From positions 124,001 through 188,000 of the forward strand of contig JASBYJ010000002.1 of the NCBI GenBank assembly GCA_029984035.1: a stretch of 64,000 bases of DNA, read 5' to 3'. Position numbers and translations under genes: made by a program. Shown one piece after another: positions 44,677 through 52,914 of the stretch (position 1 is the stretch's first letter; each line of letters starts with the position of its first letter). The notes beneath the pieces are model-generated. The model ran no database searches, was not told the DNA's origin, and saw only the letters and a list, made by a program, of their open reading frames with translations. The stretch is from Conchiformibius sp. Its GTDB lineage: Bacteria; Pseudomonadota; Gammaproteobacteria; Burkholderiales; Neisseriaceae.

Positions 44677-46071
44677 TTAGCTGCTGCTGACTAAATTAGC
44701 CAAGTATTTGCGTGTCATCACGCTGGTATTGGTGGCGCGTTCCATCGGCAGTTTGGGTGTGTATTCATACACAATCGGCACTTGCCCCTTGCTGAATGCG
44801 TCCGCCAAATCATAATCGTGGTCTAATTCCACGCTGAAACCGACTATGGATTTAAGCGTGCCAAAATAAGTGCGGTAGCCTTCCAGTAAACAGTCCAGCA
44901 GAGCTTGGTCAATCGGCAAATCCATGTATTGCAAATCAAAACGGCGCAAACTCTCGTCAATCACATCGCCCGTGCGTTGCGCGGTTTCAAAATTTTTAAT
45001 ATGCGACACGGTCGGGAAACACGCCAAGCGGTTGCCCCATAAGCGATAACCCGTGCCGTAGGAATTGAATACGGTCGTGATGCCTTTTTCGTTTAAGCGG
45101 TTGGTTTCGGATTGCGGGTCGTCTACGCGGGCGGTCAAACCGACTTCCAAGCCTGTTACGCCTTGCAATTCGCGGTTGGAGATACTGAACCAATAGCCGT
45201 TTTCTACATCCGTTTTCATGCGCAAACCTGCCGCATGTGTGGCTAGGCTCTCAATGCCCAACAAGCCAATCACGTGCGGAAAGAACAACTGGGCGCGGTC
45301 GCTGGACGTATTGAAATTGATGCCGCCCAAATTGCCGCGCCCCGTCAGGGCTTGGCTCAAATTCGTACCTTTGGGTGCATCAATGTAGGCAATCGCATTC
45401 AACTTTTCCGCCAAAATGGTTAAGGCAGCCGCGCAAGTGGCGGTTTGGTCAAATTCAGGCGCAATCACGATTTTCGCGTCCGCACCAAAACGGTTAAAGC
45501 CTTCGGTTACCAATTCCATGCCTGTACGCTTGCCTGTGCTGCCCACATACGCGCCGATGATGTCCGCTTCGGTTACTTTGCTTGGGTCGGTGTAGCTGTA
45601 ATCGGCAGTCGGTGCGGTCGGTTTGGTTTTAAACCGGATTTCGCCTGTAATCGCGTCCACAATCGTGTAATCCCTGCCTTGTTGTAAGGGTGCGCCGTTA
45701 TCGTTAATCACTACATCATCTTGCAGGGCAGGATGGGCGGTGTAGGCAATCAGGGTGTCGGGGTCTACCGTCAAGGCTTCGCCGCTGACGCCGGATTTGT
45801 GTTTACTTGGGTCGCATACGTTCACAACATAGGCGATGCCTGATTGATAACGTGTGAAAATATTTGCCGCATCAGGCAGGGTAAAGCCCTTGCCTGTAAG
45901 CGTGCCGAATCGGGCGAAATCTTTTTTGCTTTGGCACAAAGTCAATTCATTGACTGCGCCCGTTGGTGCTGTGCCGATGATGGCGGTAATCGCGCCGTCC
46001 ACCGTGTAAACCGGGCTGCTGCCACCGTCTACACGAATCGTTTCACTACCGTGATGAAATGCTGCTGCCAT
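44677..46071 (-). CDS. Tail sheath protein (P2 FI-like)
   Basis: The 464-residue protein forms the contractile sheath. Conserved parts include the N-terminal VDGAITAIIGTAPTG, the central KIVIAPEFDQTATC region and the C-terminal domain with GTGYRLWGNRLA and DQALLDCLLEGY. Length is typical of Mu L / P2 FI proteins. Confidence 0.94.
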   Translation of the reverse strand: MAAAFHHGSETIRVDGGSSPVYTVDGAITAIIGTAPTGAVNELTLCQSKKDFARFGTLTGKGFTLPDAANIFTRYQSGIAYVVNVCDPSKHKSGVSGEALTVDPDTLIAYTAHPALQDDVVINDNGAPLQQGRDYTIVDAITGEIRFKTKPTAPTADYSYTDPSKVTEADIIGAYVGSTGKRTGMELVTEGFNRFGADAKIVIAPEFDQTATCAAALTILAEKLNAIAYIDAPKGTNLSQALTGRGNLGGINFNTSSDRAQLFFPHVIGLLGIESLATHAAGLRMKTDVENGYWFSISNRELQGVTGLEVGLTARVDDPQSETNRLNEKGITTVFNSYGTGYRLWGNRLACFPTVSHIKNFETAQRTGDVIDESLRRFDLQYMDLPIDQALLDCLLEGYRTYFGTLKSIVGFSVELDHDYDLADAFSKGQVPIVYEYTPKLPMERATNTSVMTRKYLANLVSSS

Positions 46072-46081
46072 GTTTGTTCTC

Positions 46082-46582
46082 CTATGGCGTTTTGGGGTTT
46101 AAATCGGGGGCAGGCGGGTCGGCAATATGGCGCGGTCGCACTTGCGTTAAGGTGGGTAGGTTTTCAGGCCGGCAAACTTGAACCTGTTGTGTGCTGGTTT
46201 GCACCGTCAATTCATACTGCCACGCCCCTGCGTCTTCGCTTAAAAAGCGTTCCTGCAACAAGTGGCACGGCAAACAGTCGGGCGGTTTAAAGCCCATTAT
46301 TGCCAAACGCACTTCGTCCAAAATGGCTAATGCACCGTCATCGCCGTGCAGATGTGCACCGATAACCGTCAAATGCAGAGTTAAATCGCGCTGTTGGGCA
46401 ACCGTTCCCAAGCCTTCGATTGGCGTGAATTTGCCGGACTGATAGCCGACCAACACCGCGCCGGTCGGGTGGATAAACTGATATTCATCGGGGCGTTCGG
46501 GGAACACCTCCACCTGCACCCGCGGCAAGGCTGCCTGCAAATGCGCTTGCACCGCATCAATAATCGGGCGTGTCGCACTCAT
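46082..46582 (-). CDS. Mu gp37-like tail/head-completion protein (DUF1834)
   Basis: The 166-residue product matches the FluMu gp37 family by position (between gp36 and sheath) and by an N-terminal VQAHLQAALPRVQVEVFPE segment with a central beta-rich fold. The ATG at 46582 follows AAAGGA; the longer open frame upstream overlaps gp36 and is not used. A role in tail completion is inferred from position. Confidence 0.75.
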   Translation of the reverse strand: MSATRPIIDAVQAHLQAALPRVQVEVFPERPDEYQFIHPTGAVLVGYQSGKFTPIEGLGTVAQQRDLTLHLTVIGAHLHGDDGALAILDEVRLAIMGFKPPDCLPCHLLQERFLSEDAGAWQYELTVQTSTQQVQVCRPENLPTLTQVRPRHIADPPAPDLNPKTP

Positions 46583-46650
46583 AAAATCCTTTCTGCGCTT
46601 TTGCTTGCCCTGCTTGCGTGGGAAGAAGCCGCCCTTAGGGCTGATGGGGG

Positions 46651-47076
46651 CTAGTAACCGCTCCAATCCTGTTTTTGCCCGGCACGTACGTGGTATGCGC
46701 CACACTCTGGTTGCGGTGTTTTGTCGGGCACATCAACGCCGATGTGGATTTTGCCGTCGCGTATCATTTCCAAAGTTTTGAGCGTGGCGGTGTAGCCCGT
46801 TTCCAAAACTTTGGGGAAATCCGCCCGATTGATACGGCGCGAATGCAAAAAGTGTCGCGCAATATTGATGCACAAAGGTGGCAACACGGTCGGCACATTC
46901 TGCAAAGGCAAGGGATAACGCCCGCGCAAATAGCCGTCCACCAAATCGCACGCATAGCGAATGGCAGCCTGAACCACTTCATTATTCGGCTCGGTGGCGC
47001 GTGGCTCGTCATTGGTCAGTTGCACCAATTCGGCTTTGCTCATCGCTTGGGCTAAATCACCGGCGTTGATGTACAT
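46651..47076 (-). CDS. Mu gp36-like head-tail connector protein (DUF1320)
   Basis: The 141-residue protein matches DUF1320 (Mu gp36): YACDLVDGYLRGRYPLPL and PLCINIARHFLHSRR are characteristic. These proteins are small helical neck components. It is followed four bases upstream by the gp35-like gene. Confidence 0.85.
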   Translation of the reverse strand: MYINAGDLAQAMSKAELVQLTNDEPRATEPNNEVVQAAIRYACDLVDGYLRGRYPLPLQNVPTVLPPLCINIARHFLHSRRINRADFPKVLETGYTATLKTLEMIRDGKIHIGVDVPDKTPQPECGAYHVRAGQKQDWSGY

Positions 47077-47079
47077 GGT

Positions 47080-47340
47080 TTATTTGCCTTTGGTTTTGGG
47101 TTTTGGCGTTTCAGGCTGCGCCGGCGTAGCATCCGGTGTTTCAGGCTGCTCCTCTGCCAAATGCGACGGTGTCGGCGCATTTGCGCTTTCAGGCTGCGTA
47201 TCCAGCAAGGTAACGTGGGCGGCGACATCAGCATATTGCTCATCGCTTAACGCAACCGTATCGCCACGCTCTACGCGGTAGCTTTTGCCTGCCGCGTCCT
47301 TCAAAATCAAAGGGGTATTGGCTTGGTAAGTTTTAGTCAT
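47080..47340 (-). CDS. Mu gp35-like/HI1506-like small protein
   Basis: The 86-residue product has an N-terminal domain (YQANTPLILKDAAGKSYRV) and a Pro/Glu/Thr/Lys-rich tail. Its position between the capsid cement gene and gp36 corresponds to gp35 of Mu-like phages. Function is unknown. The tail's TPxxQPET repeats partly derive from DUS-like sequence. Confidence 0.65.
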   Translation of the reverse strand: MTKTYQANTPLILKDAAGKSYRVERGDTVALSDEQYADVAAHVTLLDTQPESANAPTPSHLAEEQPETPDATPAQPETPKPKTKGK

Positions 47341-47344
47341 GGTC

Positions 47345-47677
47345 TTAACCTTTGAGTAATACTGCAATTAAATCGCCCGCCACGCTTGCTGCGGTAACGG
47401 CTGTCCCTGCGGTATTGGTATCACCGGCCACCGCACAACCTTGCGCGTCCGATGCCACTTTCGCGCCGACTGCAATCGCGCCGCCGCTTTCCACCAGCAC
47501 AATACCCGCGCATTCCACGCCCACGCTGCCGCCTTCGTCTGCTTCGCGCGGCGTTACCCCAAATACAGGAGCGTTGGCTTTGGCTTGTTTGCCGTCAAAA
47601 CCGATAAAGCGATTGGCAATAATCGGGGCGGTCGCGGTTACGGTGGTTACCAGCACTACTTTTTTAGTCGGAGTCAT
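47345..47677 (-). CDS. Capsid decoration/cement protein (DUF2190-like)
   Basis: The 110-residue product is small and Gly/Ala/Val-rich with a predicted beta fold (RFIGFDGKQAKANAPVFGV and VESGGAIAVGAKVASDAQG), typical of DUF2190 capsid cement proteins. It follows the major capsid gene. The ATG at 47677 follows GGGA; the extended frame upstream overlaps a DUS. Confidence 0.75.
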   Translation of the reverse strand: MTPTKKVVLVTTVTATAPIIANRFIGFDGKQAKANAPVFGVTPREADEGGSVGVECAGIVLVESGGAIAVGAKVASDAQGCAVAGDTNTAGTAVTAASVAGDLIAVLLKG

Positions 47678-47724
47678 TTTTTTCCCTTTCTTTGGCTGCC
47701 GTATTTCAGGCAGCCTGAAAATAA

Positions 47725-48657
47725 TCAAATTGCTTTGTCAAACAAGAAACCGCACGCACCGCCCACTGCCGCAACCTTGCGGATGTCGGTATAACGTGCA
47801 TATTCCACCTTGCCGCCGTGTTCGGTGTAGCGGTCTACCACAGGCATACCCTTGCGGCGGAAGGTGTAACCGAATGCCGGCTCGCCCTCGTCATTGCCTG
47901 ATGTGTGTACTTTCGGGCGCACAATCAGCGCAGCGAAATTACCCCACACATCTTTAGTCTGCTTGTTTGGCGCAGGTACGGACACGGCTTCGCCGATGAT
48001 GACTTCATCCACTTCAAAGATAATTTTCATCAGTTCGGGCGTAATCAGCTTACGCTCATTGCTGCCCAAAACGGCTTGCAATGCCGGGTGATACGCCAAC
48101 TTGTGCGCCACCGTTGCGCCCAATACCAACACATTCGGTTTCACACCGCAGGCAGCGCGCACCACTTCTTTGGCATCGGCAATGTCTTTCACAGGGTCGG
48201 CGGTATCCTCGCTCCACTTGGTTGCTGCCGACAAATCCCTGTAATGGCCGCTTTCATAAGCATCTTTGCTTTGCAGCAGCGTTGCCGTTTCAATCTCTTG
48301 GCGCAACTGCACGCCCGATGTGGCGCGGCGCGTGGCTTTGGCTTGCCCGTCAAACAGACTTTCGGCTTGTTCGCGGTAGTCCGCAGGCGCAGCCAAATCG
48401 TGTTCTTCCAATACAACGGGCAAATAAGCGGGTGCGTCCAAAGTGATGATGTTGGACGCTGCGCCGACAGCGCGTTCCGTGCTGTATTCCACAAACGAGC
48501 CTTTGCCGAATTTAGGTACTTGGATACCTTCGCGGTCAGCCCAAACCACAGGCATGATTTTTTCGCCAATCAATCCGCCTTGTTTGTAGCCAACGGCAAT
48601 CTGCGTCAAAACGGGGTCAATCTGACCGCGCAATTTGCGTAAGTGAGCTGCACTCAT
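47725..48657 (-). CDS. Major capsid protein
   Basis: The 310-residue product is the main head subunit by position directly after protease/scaffold. It contains segments typical of major capsid proteins of the Mu/BcepMu type (GLIGEKIMPVV near the N-terminus, LVLGATVAHKLAYHPA in the core, YTFRRKGMPVVDRY near the C-terminus). It should adopt the HK97 fold. Confidence 0.85.
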   Translation of the reverse strand: MSAAHLRKLRGQIDPVLTQIAVGYKQGGLIGEKIMPVVWADREGIQVPKFGKGSFVEYSTERAVGAASNIITLDAPAYLPVVLEEHDLAAPADYREQAESLFDGQAKATRRATSGVQLRQEIETATLLQSKDAYESGHYRDLSAATKWSEDTADPVKDIADAKEVVRAACGVKPNVLVLGATVAHKLAYHPALQAVLGSNERKLITPELMKIIFEVDEVIIGEAVSVPAPNKQTKDVWGNFAALIVRPKVHTSGNDEGEPAFGYTFRRKGMPVVDRYTEHGGKVEYARYTDIRKVAAVGGACGFLFDKAI

Positions 48658-48680
48658 GTTGTTTCCTTTTTAAAAAATGA

Positions 48681-49172
48681 TTAAACCGTGCGGCGGGCCG
48701 CTTCTTCGTAGCTGATGTTTTCTTTTGCCGACAAAGCCAAAGCGCGTTCGTGATGGCTTTGTGCGTCAGGGTCGGCAAATTCGGCAAAATTCAGGCTGCC
48801 TGAAACATCGGATTGTTTGCCGGCGCGGCCGGCTGTCGCTGTTTCGCCCGTTGGCAAAATCGTTGCGCCGTTTCTCAAAAACGCTTTCAGCGCATCTGCC
48901 AGTGATTTGCCTTCGCCAAAATCTGCTGTTGTGTGTTCGGGGTGTTCGGCAAAATCCAACACTTGCACAATCAAATCTTTGTCGGCCGGTTTCAGGCTGC
49001 CTGCACGCACCAAACCTTCGGCAAAATCCACATTTTTATCGTGGTCGGCATCGCGCAAAGCCTGTTCTTGTTCGGCTTGCAATTTGGCAAGCTCGGCTTT
49101 GGCTTGTTGCGCTTGGGCTTCGGCTTTTTCACGTGCCGCTTTTTCGGCGGCTAATGCTTGTTCGGTTGCCAT
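48681..49172 (-). CDS. Possible separate scaffold protein (Mu Z-like, internal start)
   Basis: The in-frame ATG at 49172 is preceded by AAGGAAAA at good spacing and would give a 163-residue protein consisting of the coiled-coil scaffold part only. Mu makes its scaffold Z in the same way from inside gene I. The start is inferred from the ribosome site and that precedent. Confidence 0.6.
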   Translation of the reverse strand: MATEQALAAEKAAREKAEAQAQQAKAELAKLQAEQEQALRDADHDKNVDFAEGLVRAGSLKPADKDLIVQVLDFAEHPEHTTADFGEGKSLADALKAFLRNGATILPTGETATAGRAGKQSDVSGSLNFAEFADPDAQSHHERALALSAKENISYEEAARRTV

Positions 49173-49799
49173 GTTTTCATTTTCCTTATCGGGTAGGGTT
49201 GATAAATCGGATTCGGCAAATTGCGCCAACGGTAAAGGCTGTATTTCCTCTACACGCTTTAAATCATCAATTTGCCAATCGGGGATAATCCGGTCGGCGG
49301 TTTCAATACCGTCTTTGCCGATAATCCACTCGCGCAAACCGCGCAACACACGCGCCAACAGCCATTCACTTTCGCCAAACGACACAATGCCGTCTTCATC
49401 ATCGGCAAAATGAATGGCAGCCAAGCCTTTCACGGCCGGCGGATGTGCCCCCAAAAAGCCGACGTGCCGCAAATAAAAGCCGGTCGGTTCGGGATTATTC
49501 GGATGTTTGGGCGGATAGAAACTGGCAGACACTTTTTTGTAGCGGCCTTTGCGGACCCAATCGGCAAAGTCATCGTCCACTTCGGCAAATTGCGCGTACA
49601 ACACACCGTTCTCGGCGGTCAGCTTCTCCACCCAGCCGAATGCAGGTGAATCGGTTTTCGGGTGTCCGACCACAATCGGGGCTTCGTGTTTGCTTTTGTT
49701 GTAGTGCGCGGCAATCACGGCGACATCATCGGGCGAAATCGTAATGGTGTTCCCGTTATTGTCGGTTCGTGTGCCGGCGCGAAAGATTTCATGACGCAT
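48681..49799 (-). CDS. Capsid maturation protease with C-terminal scaffold (Mu gpI-like)
   Basis: The 372-residue protein has an N-terminal protease half (VVGHPKTDSPAFGWVEKL and VSASFYPPKHP, about residues 1-165) and a C-terminal Ala/Glu/Lys-rich coiled coil (about 210-260) then a helical tail, the layout of Mu gpI. The ATG at 49799 is chosen because it begins MRHEIFRAG, the usual family start. It is preceded by a hairpin with the ribosome site in one arm and by a predicted late promoter. An internal start at codon 210 may give a free scaffold. Confidence 0.86.
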   Translation of the reverse strand: MRHEIFRAGTRTDNNGNTITISPDDVAVIAAHYNKSKHEAPIVVGHPKTDSPAFGWVEKLTAENGVLYAQFAEVDDDFADWVRKGRYKKVSASFYPPKHPNNPEPTGFYLRHVGFLGAHPPAVKGLAAIHFADDEDGIVSFGESEWLLARVLRGLREWIIGKDGIETADRIIPDWQIDDLKRVEEIQPLPLAQFAESDLSTLPDKENENMATEQALAAEKAAREKAEAQAQQAKAELAKLQAEQEQALRDADHDKNVDFAEGLVRAGSLKPADKDLIVQVLDFAEHPEHTTADFGEGKSLADALKAFLRNGATILPTGETATAGRAGKQSDVSGSLNFAEFADPDAQSHHERALALSAKENISYEEAARRTV

Positions 49800-49805
49800 A
49801 AAAAC

Positions 49806-49828
49806 GCCCTGTTGGTTTAAGACAGGGC
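49806..49828 (-). promoter_or_regulatory. Hairpin covering the protease ribosome site
   Basis: On the minus strand GCCCTGT / ACAGGGC (7 bp, 9-base loop) is followed by GTTTTT and the ATG. The AGGG that serves as Shine-Dalgarno lies in the 3' arm. The late promoter would start transcription within the 5' arm. Confidence 0.6.
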
Positions 49829-49829
49829 A

Positions 49830-49872
49830 ATTATGGTTTCGGGCTGCCTGAAAAACTTTTAACACGCATTAA
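49830..49872 (-). promoter_or_regulatory. Predicted phage late promoter before the protease
   Basis: On the minus strand: TTAATGCGTGTTAA (49859-49872), 23 bases with an imperfect DUS, then CATAAT (49830-49835). A hairpin with T-run stands directly upstream of the box. Confidence 0.78.
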
Positions 49873-49901
49873 AAAAAGCAGCCTGAAAGCTGCTTTTTTC
49901 A
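49871..49901. terminator. Hairpin just upstream of the protease promoter
   Basis: Arms AGCAGC / GCTGCT around a CTGAAA loop (49878-49894) with A/T runs on both sides, so it may end transcripts in either direction. It separates the activator gene from the late genes. Confidence 0.6.
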
Positions 49902-49977
49902 AATCGGCGCCAATTTGCGTTTTAAGCGCGGTTTGCCCCAAACCCAAGCAAACCCCTTTCCGATGATTGTAACGCGC

Positions 49978-50010
49978 AAAAAAAGCGGTCAGAACCGAAC
50001 CTGACCGCAT
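49978..50010 (-). terminator. Terminator after the Mor-like gene
   Basis: Arms GCGGTCAG / CTGACCGC (49985-50008) are followed by seven T on the minus strand. It ends the early/middle operon. Confidence 0.88.
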
Positions 50011-50018
50011 TGCGTTTG

Positions 50019-50378
50019 TTATCGCCGATTGTCGCTGTCGTCATCAAACAATGCCTGTTGGGATTGTGCCAAAAACTGCAGTTTGCCTGCTTTGACGATT
50101 TTATAAATCTGCTGCACTGCCAAACCGTATTTTTTCGCCAGCTCGTGATGATTGCGGCCGTTGAACTCGGCATAGATTTGCCTGTCGCGCTCATCCAGCT
50201 CGCCGCCCTGGTTTTTGGGAATATAAATCAACTGGCCGCCCCAGTTGCGGCACAAATGCTGTGCCAGCTTTTTACCCATCATTACGGCATCTGCCGCAGG
50301 CATCTGCCGTGCCGTCAAAAATGCGGCGGCTTGCGCTTCCAAATCGGCAATCAGTTCGGGCACTCTGCTGTCTGCCAC
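50019..50378 (-). CDS. Mor/C-family late transcription activator
   Basis: The 119-residue protein matches the Mor transcription activator family: an N-terminal helical part, then GQLIYIPKNQ and the C-terminal helix-turn-helix (RDRQIYAEFNGRNHHELAKK through YGLAVQQIYKI). In Mu, Mor turns on C and C turns on the late promoters; both bind dyads near -43 without a good -35. Only one such gene is visible here, so it is the best candidate to bind the four TTAA-N6-TTAA boxes. Translation starts at GTG 50378 after AAGGAG. Confidence 0.88.
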   Translation of the reverse strand: MADSRVPELIADLEAQAAAFLTARQMPAADAVMMGKKLAQHLCRNWGGQLIYIPKNQGGELDERDRQIYAEFNGRNHHELAKKYGLAVQQIYKIVKAGKLQFLAQSQQALFDDDSDNRR

Positions 50379-50400
50379 CGTATCTCCTTTCCTCCGGCTT

Positions 50401-50417
50401 GTTGCACAATGTGCAAC
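50401..50417. promoter_or_regulatory. Perfect palindrome in the Mor leader
   Basis: GTTGCACAATGTGCAAC is a perfect 8-1-8 dyad placed between a TATAAT-like -10 (complement of 50447-50452) and the Mor ribosome site. It could be an operator or a leader hairpin. Confidence 0.5.
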
Positions 50418-50510
50418 ACTGTTTCAAAAATACCAATATTTTCAATATTATAAAATAATTCAGGCTGCCTGAACAGATATATCGCACACCGTTTGGGCAG
50501 CCTGAAAAAA

Positions 50511-50945
50511 TCATTCGACACGTGCCAACCATTTTTTCAGCCGCTCAATAATGGTTCTCATGGCATACACATCAGCCTGCCAATCTTCGCCGCCGTATTT
50601 TACGCAATACGCATTGAGTGCACTTTCGGCCGGCGAACGGACAACGCCCATATCGTGCAATTGCAGCCACAAGGCACGGATTTTGTTTTGTTGAGCCGTT
50701 TGGTCTTGCATCGGCTCTTTACCGCCGGCAGTGGCAACGGCTACCCGAAATCCCTGAGATTTCATGTGGCGCAATACGGTTTCCAGCTGTGCTGCGTTCA
50801 ATAATTTGCTGCCGGTTTTGCCTTGCGATACATTGGCAAGCAAAGTGCGGTATTCGCTTTCCGACATTTTAATTTGACTTTTAGCAATATGAATTAAGCG
50901 GATTAAACGCGCTTTGCGTTGAGCTGTTGTTTCTTTTATAGGCAT
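50511..50945 (-). CDS. GemA/gp16-family regulatory protein (DUF1018)
   Basis: The 144-residue protein matches the Mu gp16/GemA family with KARLIRLIHIAKSQ, the YRTLLANVSQGKTGSK segment and KIRALWLQLHDMG. GemA modulates host gene expression and lies before mor in Mu, as here. The ATG at 50945 follows AAGGAAA. Confidence 0.86.
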   Translation of the reverse strand: MPIKETTAQRKARLIRLIHIAKSQIKMSESEYRTLLANVSQGKTGSKLLNAAQLETVLRHMKSQGFRVAVATAGGKEPMQDQTAQQNKIRALWLQLHDMGVVRSPAESALNAYCVKYGGEDWQADVYAMRTIIERLKKWLARVE

Positions 50946-51027
50946 GGTGTTTTTCCTTGTAATAAGGGCGTTTTGGGCAGCCTGAACAAGCTCAACCCAA
51001 AACGCCCGCCGGTTTAATGATGAAAAA

Positions 51028-51300
51028 TTAAGCAACCGCGTCTTTTAACGATTTGCCCGCTTTGAATTTGGGAACACGATGGGCGGCAATCGTCATCGTT
51101 TCGCCAGTCTTGGGATTGCGTCTCACACGCTCGGCGCGTTCTGCTACCGACCAACCGCCAAAACCGACAATCGCCACTTCACCACCTTTACCCAATTCAT
51201 TGCACACAGTCACGCACAAAGCATTCAGCGCGTTTTCTGCTTGGCTTTGGGTTAAACCGCTTTGGGTTGCCATTGCTTTAATCAATTCGGATTTATTCAT
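51028..51300 (-). CDS. HU-family histone-like protein
   Basis: The 90-residue product is a complete HU homologue: MNKSELIKAMATQSGLTQ, the GFGGWSV turn and the arm region RNPKTGETM. HU is a cofactor of Mu transposition, where it binds in the transpososome. A phage-encoded copy between the early genes would supply it directly. It overlaps the GemA region's upstream frame only. Confidence 0.95.
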   Translation of the reverse strand: MNKSELIKAMATQSGLTQSQAENALNALCVTVCNELGKGGEVAIVGFGGWSVAERAERVRRNPKTGETMTIAAHRVPKFKAGKSLKDAVA

Positions 51301-51389
51301 GGTTAAAATTCCTGTTTAAAAAAGGTTTAAAAATTGGCGGATTTCAAAACCGCTCCGCCGTTGCGGTTTGTTTTCAGGCTGCCTGAAAC

Positions 51390-52001
51390 TTAGCTGTTTC
51401 CCAAATCAGCCGTCATCAAAACATATTCGCCCGTTTCATCACGGCGTTGATGCAAGCGGATATATTCGCGTGTGGCCTGGGTGTGGACGCTGTCGGTTAA
51501 GGCGGTCATGGCGCGTTGCCATTTTTCGTCCTGAATGTCCAATTTCCGCAAACCCAAGACTTTTGCCACACTGATTTTGCCTTCCTTGTTCACGTCAAAG
51601 GCTTGGTTTACGATGATTTTCAATTCATCGCGGCTGTTTTCCGTCCATTCATTCAGACATTCGTCAATCAAGGCTTTGGCAGCTTGCAGACGTTCGTCAA
51701 ATACCATCACATCGTTCATGGCAATGGTTACGCGCCATTTGCCGTCAAAGCTGTACAACGTTACATTGCCTTTTTTGCCGGGTTTCACACCGTATTTTTC
51801 GGCAGACAATTCCACAAACGCGCGAACATCGGCAATTGCATTGGCTTTGGCGGTTTTCACTTGTTCAAACAAGGGCGACAACGTTGCCACAATTTCCATT
51901 ACCAATTCATCACGCGCCAAGTCCATTTCTTTGATGTTGGCAATGGGGATTAAATTACCGCGAGCGTCTTGGCGGTATTGGCTTAAATCAATTTCAGTCA
52001 T
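51390..52001 (-). CDS. DUF3164-family phage protein
   Basis: The 203-residue protein matches DUF3164, a frequent early gene of Mu-like phages: DARGNLIPIANIKEMDLARDE at the start and KISVAKVLGLRKLDI in the middle. Function is unknown, though its place after the transposition genes is conserved. The start at 52001 is chosen because the protein begins MTEIDLSQYR, as in the family; the upstream extension overlaps another gene. Confidence 0.82.
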   Translation of the reverse strand: MTEIDLSQYRQDARGNLIPIANIKEMDLARDELVMEIVATLSPLFEQVKTAKANAIADVRAFVELSAEKYGVKPGKKGNVTLYSFDGKWRVTIAMNDVMVFDERLQAAKALIDECLNEWTENSRDELKIIVNQAFDVNKEGKISVAKVLGLRKLDIQDEKWQRAMTALTDSVHTQATREYIRLHQRRDETGEYVLMTADLGNS

Positions 52002-52015
52002 GATTTTTATCCTAT

Positions 52016-52408
52016 TTAAAGTTTTTGGGTTTGGGCTAAATGTGCCATGATGGCTTGAATTTTTTGCCGGGCAAAAGCGCGTTGTTCGGGTGTGAGCGGT
52101 TCGCGTTTTCTTTCCGGCAATCCTGCTACAGGCGGTGCAGGGCGAGGCGGAATCAACCCAATCAACTGCGCGGGTTGCACCCAACGCTCTGCCTGTTGAA
52201 TCAATAAATCAAACGCCTGTGGCAAACGCCGTGCGTCCAACTCTTCCGTAAACGCCCAAGTGTGCGGTGTCAGGGCTTCGCACCACACTTCGGCAACGCC
52301 TTGCACGGCATCAGCCGGCGGTGCGCCTTGCAAGCGCAGCAACATCAGCTTGGACAAGCCGTCCATGATTTGATTGCGTACCCATTTGGGCATGATTACT
52401 TGGGTCAT
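52016..52408 (-). CDS. Hypothetical early phage protein (130 residues)
   Basis: Not recognised. The product is mainly helical with an N-terminal QVIMPKWVRNQIMDGLSKLM, a Pro-rich linker and a basic Gln-rich C-terminal helix (EQRAFARQKIQAIMAH). Its ATG overlaps the stop of a possible 27-codon gene. It belongs to the early operon. Confidence 0.6.
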   Translation of the reverse strand: MTQVIMPKWVRNQIMDGLSKLMLLRLQGAPPADAVQGVAEVWCEALTPHTWAFTEELDARRLPQAFDLLIQQAERWVQPAQLIGLIPPRPAPPVAGLPERKREPLTPEQRAFARQKIQAIMAHLAQTQKL

Positions 52409-52488
52409 CTTTTCATACCTTGTAAAATCGCCACCGCATTCAGCGTTTGGCTGTTGTGCACTTCAGGAGCGGGCGTGGTCGTTGTCAA
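52405..52488 (-). CDS. Possible 27-codon gene
   Basis: A TTG-started frame (MTTTTPAPEVHNSQTLNAVA...) ends in a TGA that overlaps the ATG of the next gene (ATGA), the same coupling used elsewhere in this operon. The ribosome site is weak and no family is known. Confidence 0.3.
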   Translation of the reverse strand: MTTTTPAPEVHNSQTLNAVAILQGMKR

Positions 52489-52500
52489 ACCCTGTTCCCG

Positions 52501-52863
52501 TCAACCGCACATCACTTCATACAGATAACCGTGCGACTTGAGTGGCAGTTTCAGGCTGCTACGCTTCGCCAGCATTTCGCGGAAACCGTATGCCCACGCT
52601 TCGGGCGGCGCAGGATAAGCCACACGGTCGCGCTCAATCACACCGCGCTGCATATCGGGCAACAGCTCGTTCAACAGCTTTGCCATCCGTCCCCACGTCA
52701 ATACCGTCTGTTTCGGACGGAACAACGCCACATACTGCACCGCCAACCGCGCCGTTTCCCCGCCTGCCTGCATCAATGCCAACATCGCATCGCGTGCTTC
52801 ATCGTGTGCCAACAGCGCATCAAGGCTGTTTTCCGCACCGCAGCACGGACAACGTGTTTTCAT
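52501..52863 (-). CDS. Hypothetical phage protein with N-terminal zinc-type motif
   Basis: The 120-residue product begins MKTRCPCCGAEN, a CxxC motif suited to metal binding, followed by a helical domain with TVLTWGRMAKLLNELLPDMQ. This composition occurs in early proteins of Mu-like phages, but no specific function is known. The start at 52863 is chosen because the CxxC follows at once. Confidence 0.62.
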   Translation of the reverse strand: MKTRCPCCGAENSLDALLAHDEARDAMLALMQAGGETARLAVQYVALFRPKQTVLTWGRMAKLLNELLPDMQRGVIERDRVAYPAPPEAWAYGFREMLAKRSSLKLPLKSHGYLYEVMCG

Positions 52864-52914
52864 AATCAAATCCTTTAAAAACAATATCTTGATAAAAACA
52901 AAGGGCAAAAAAAT

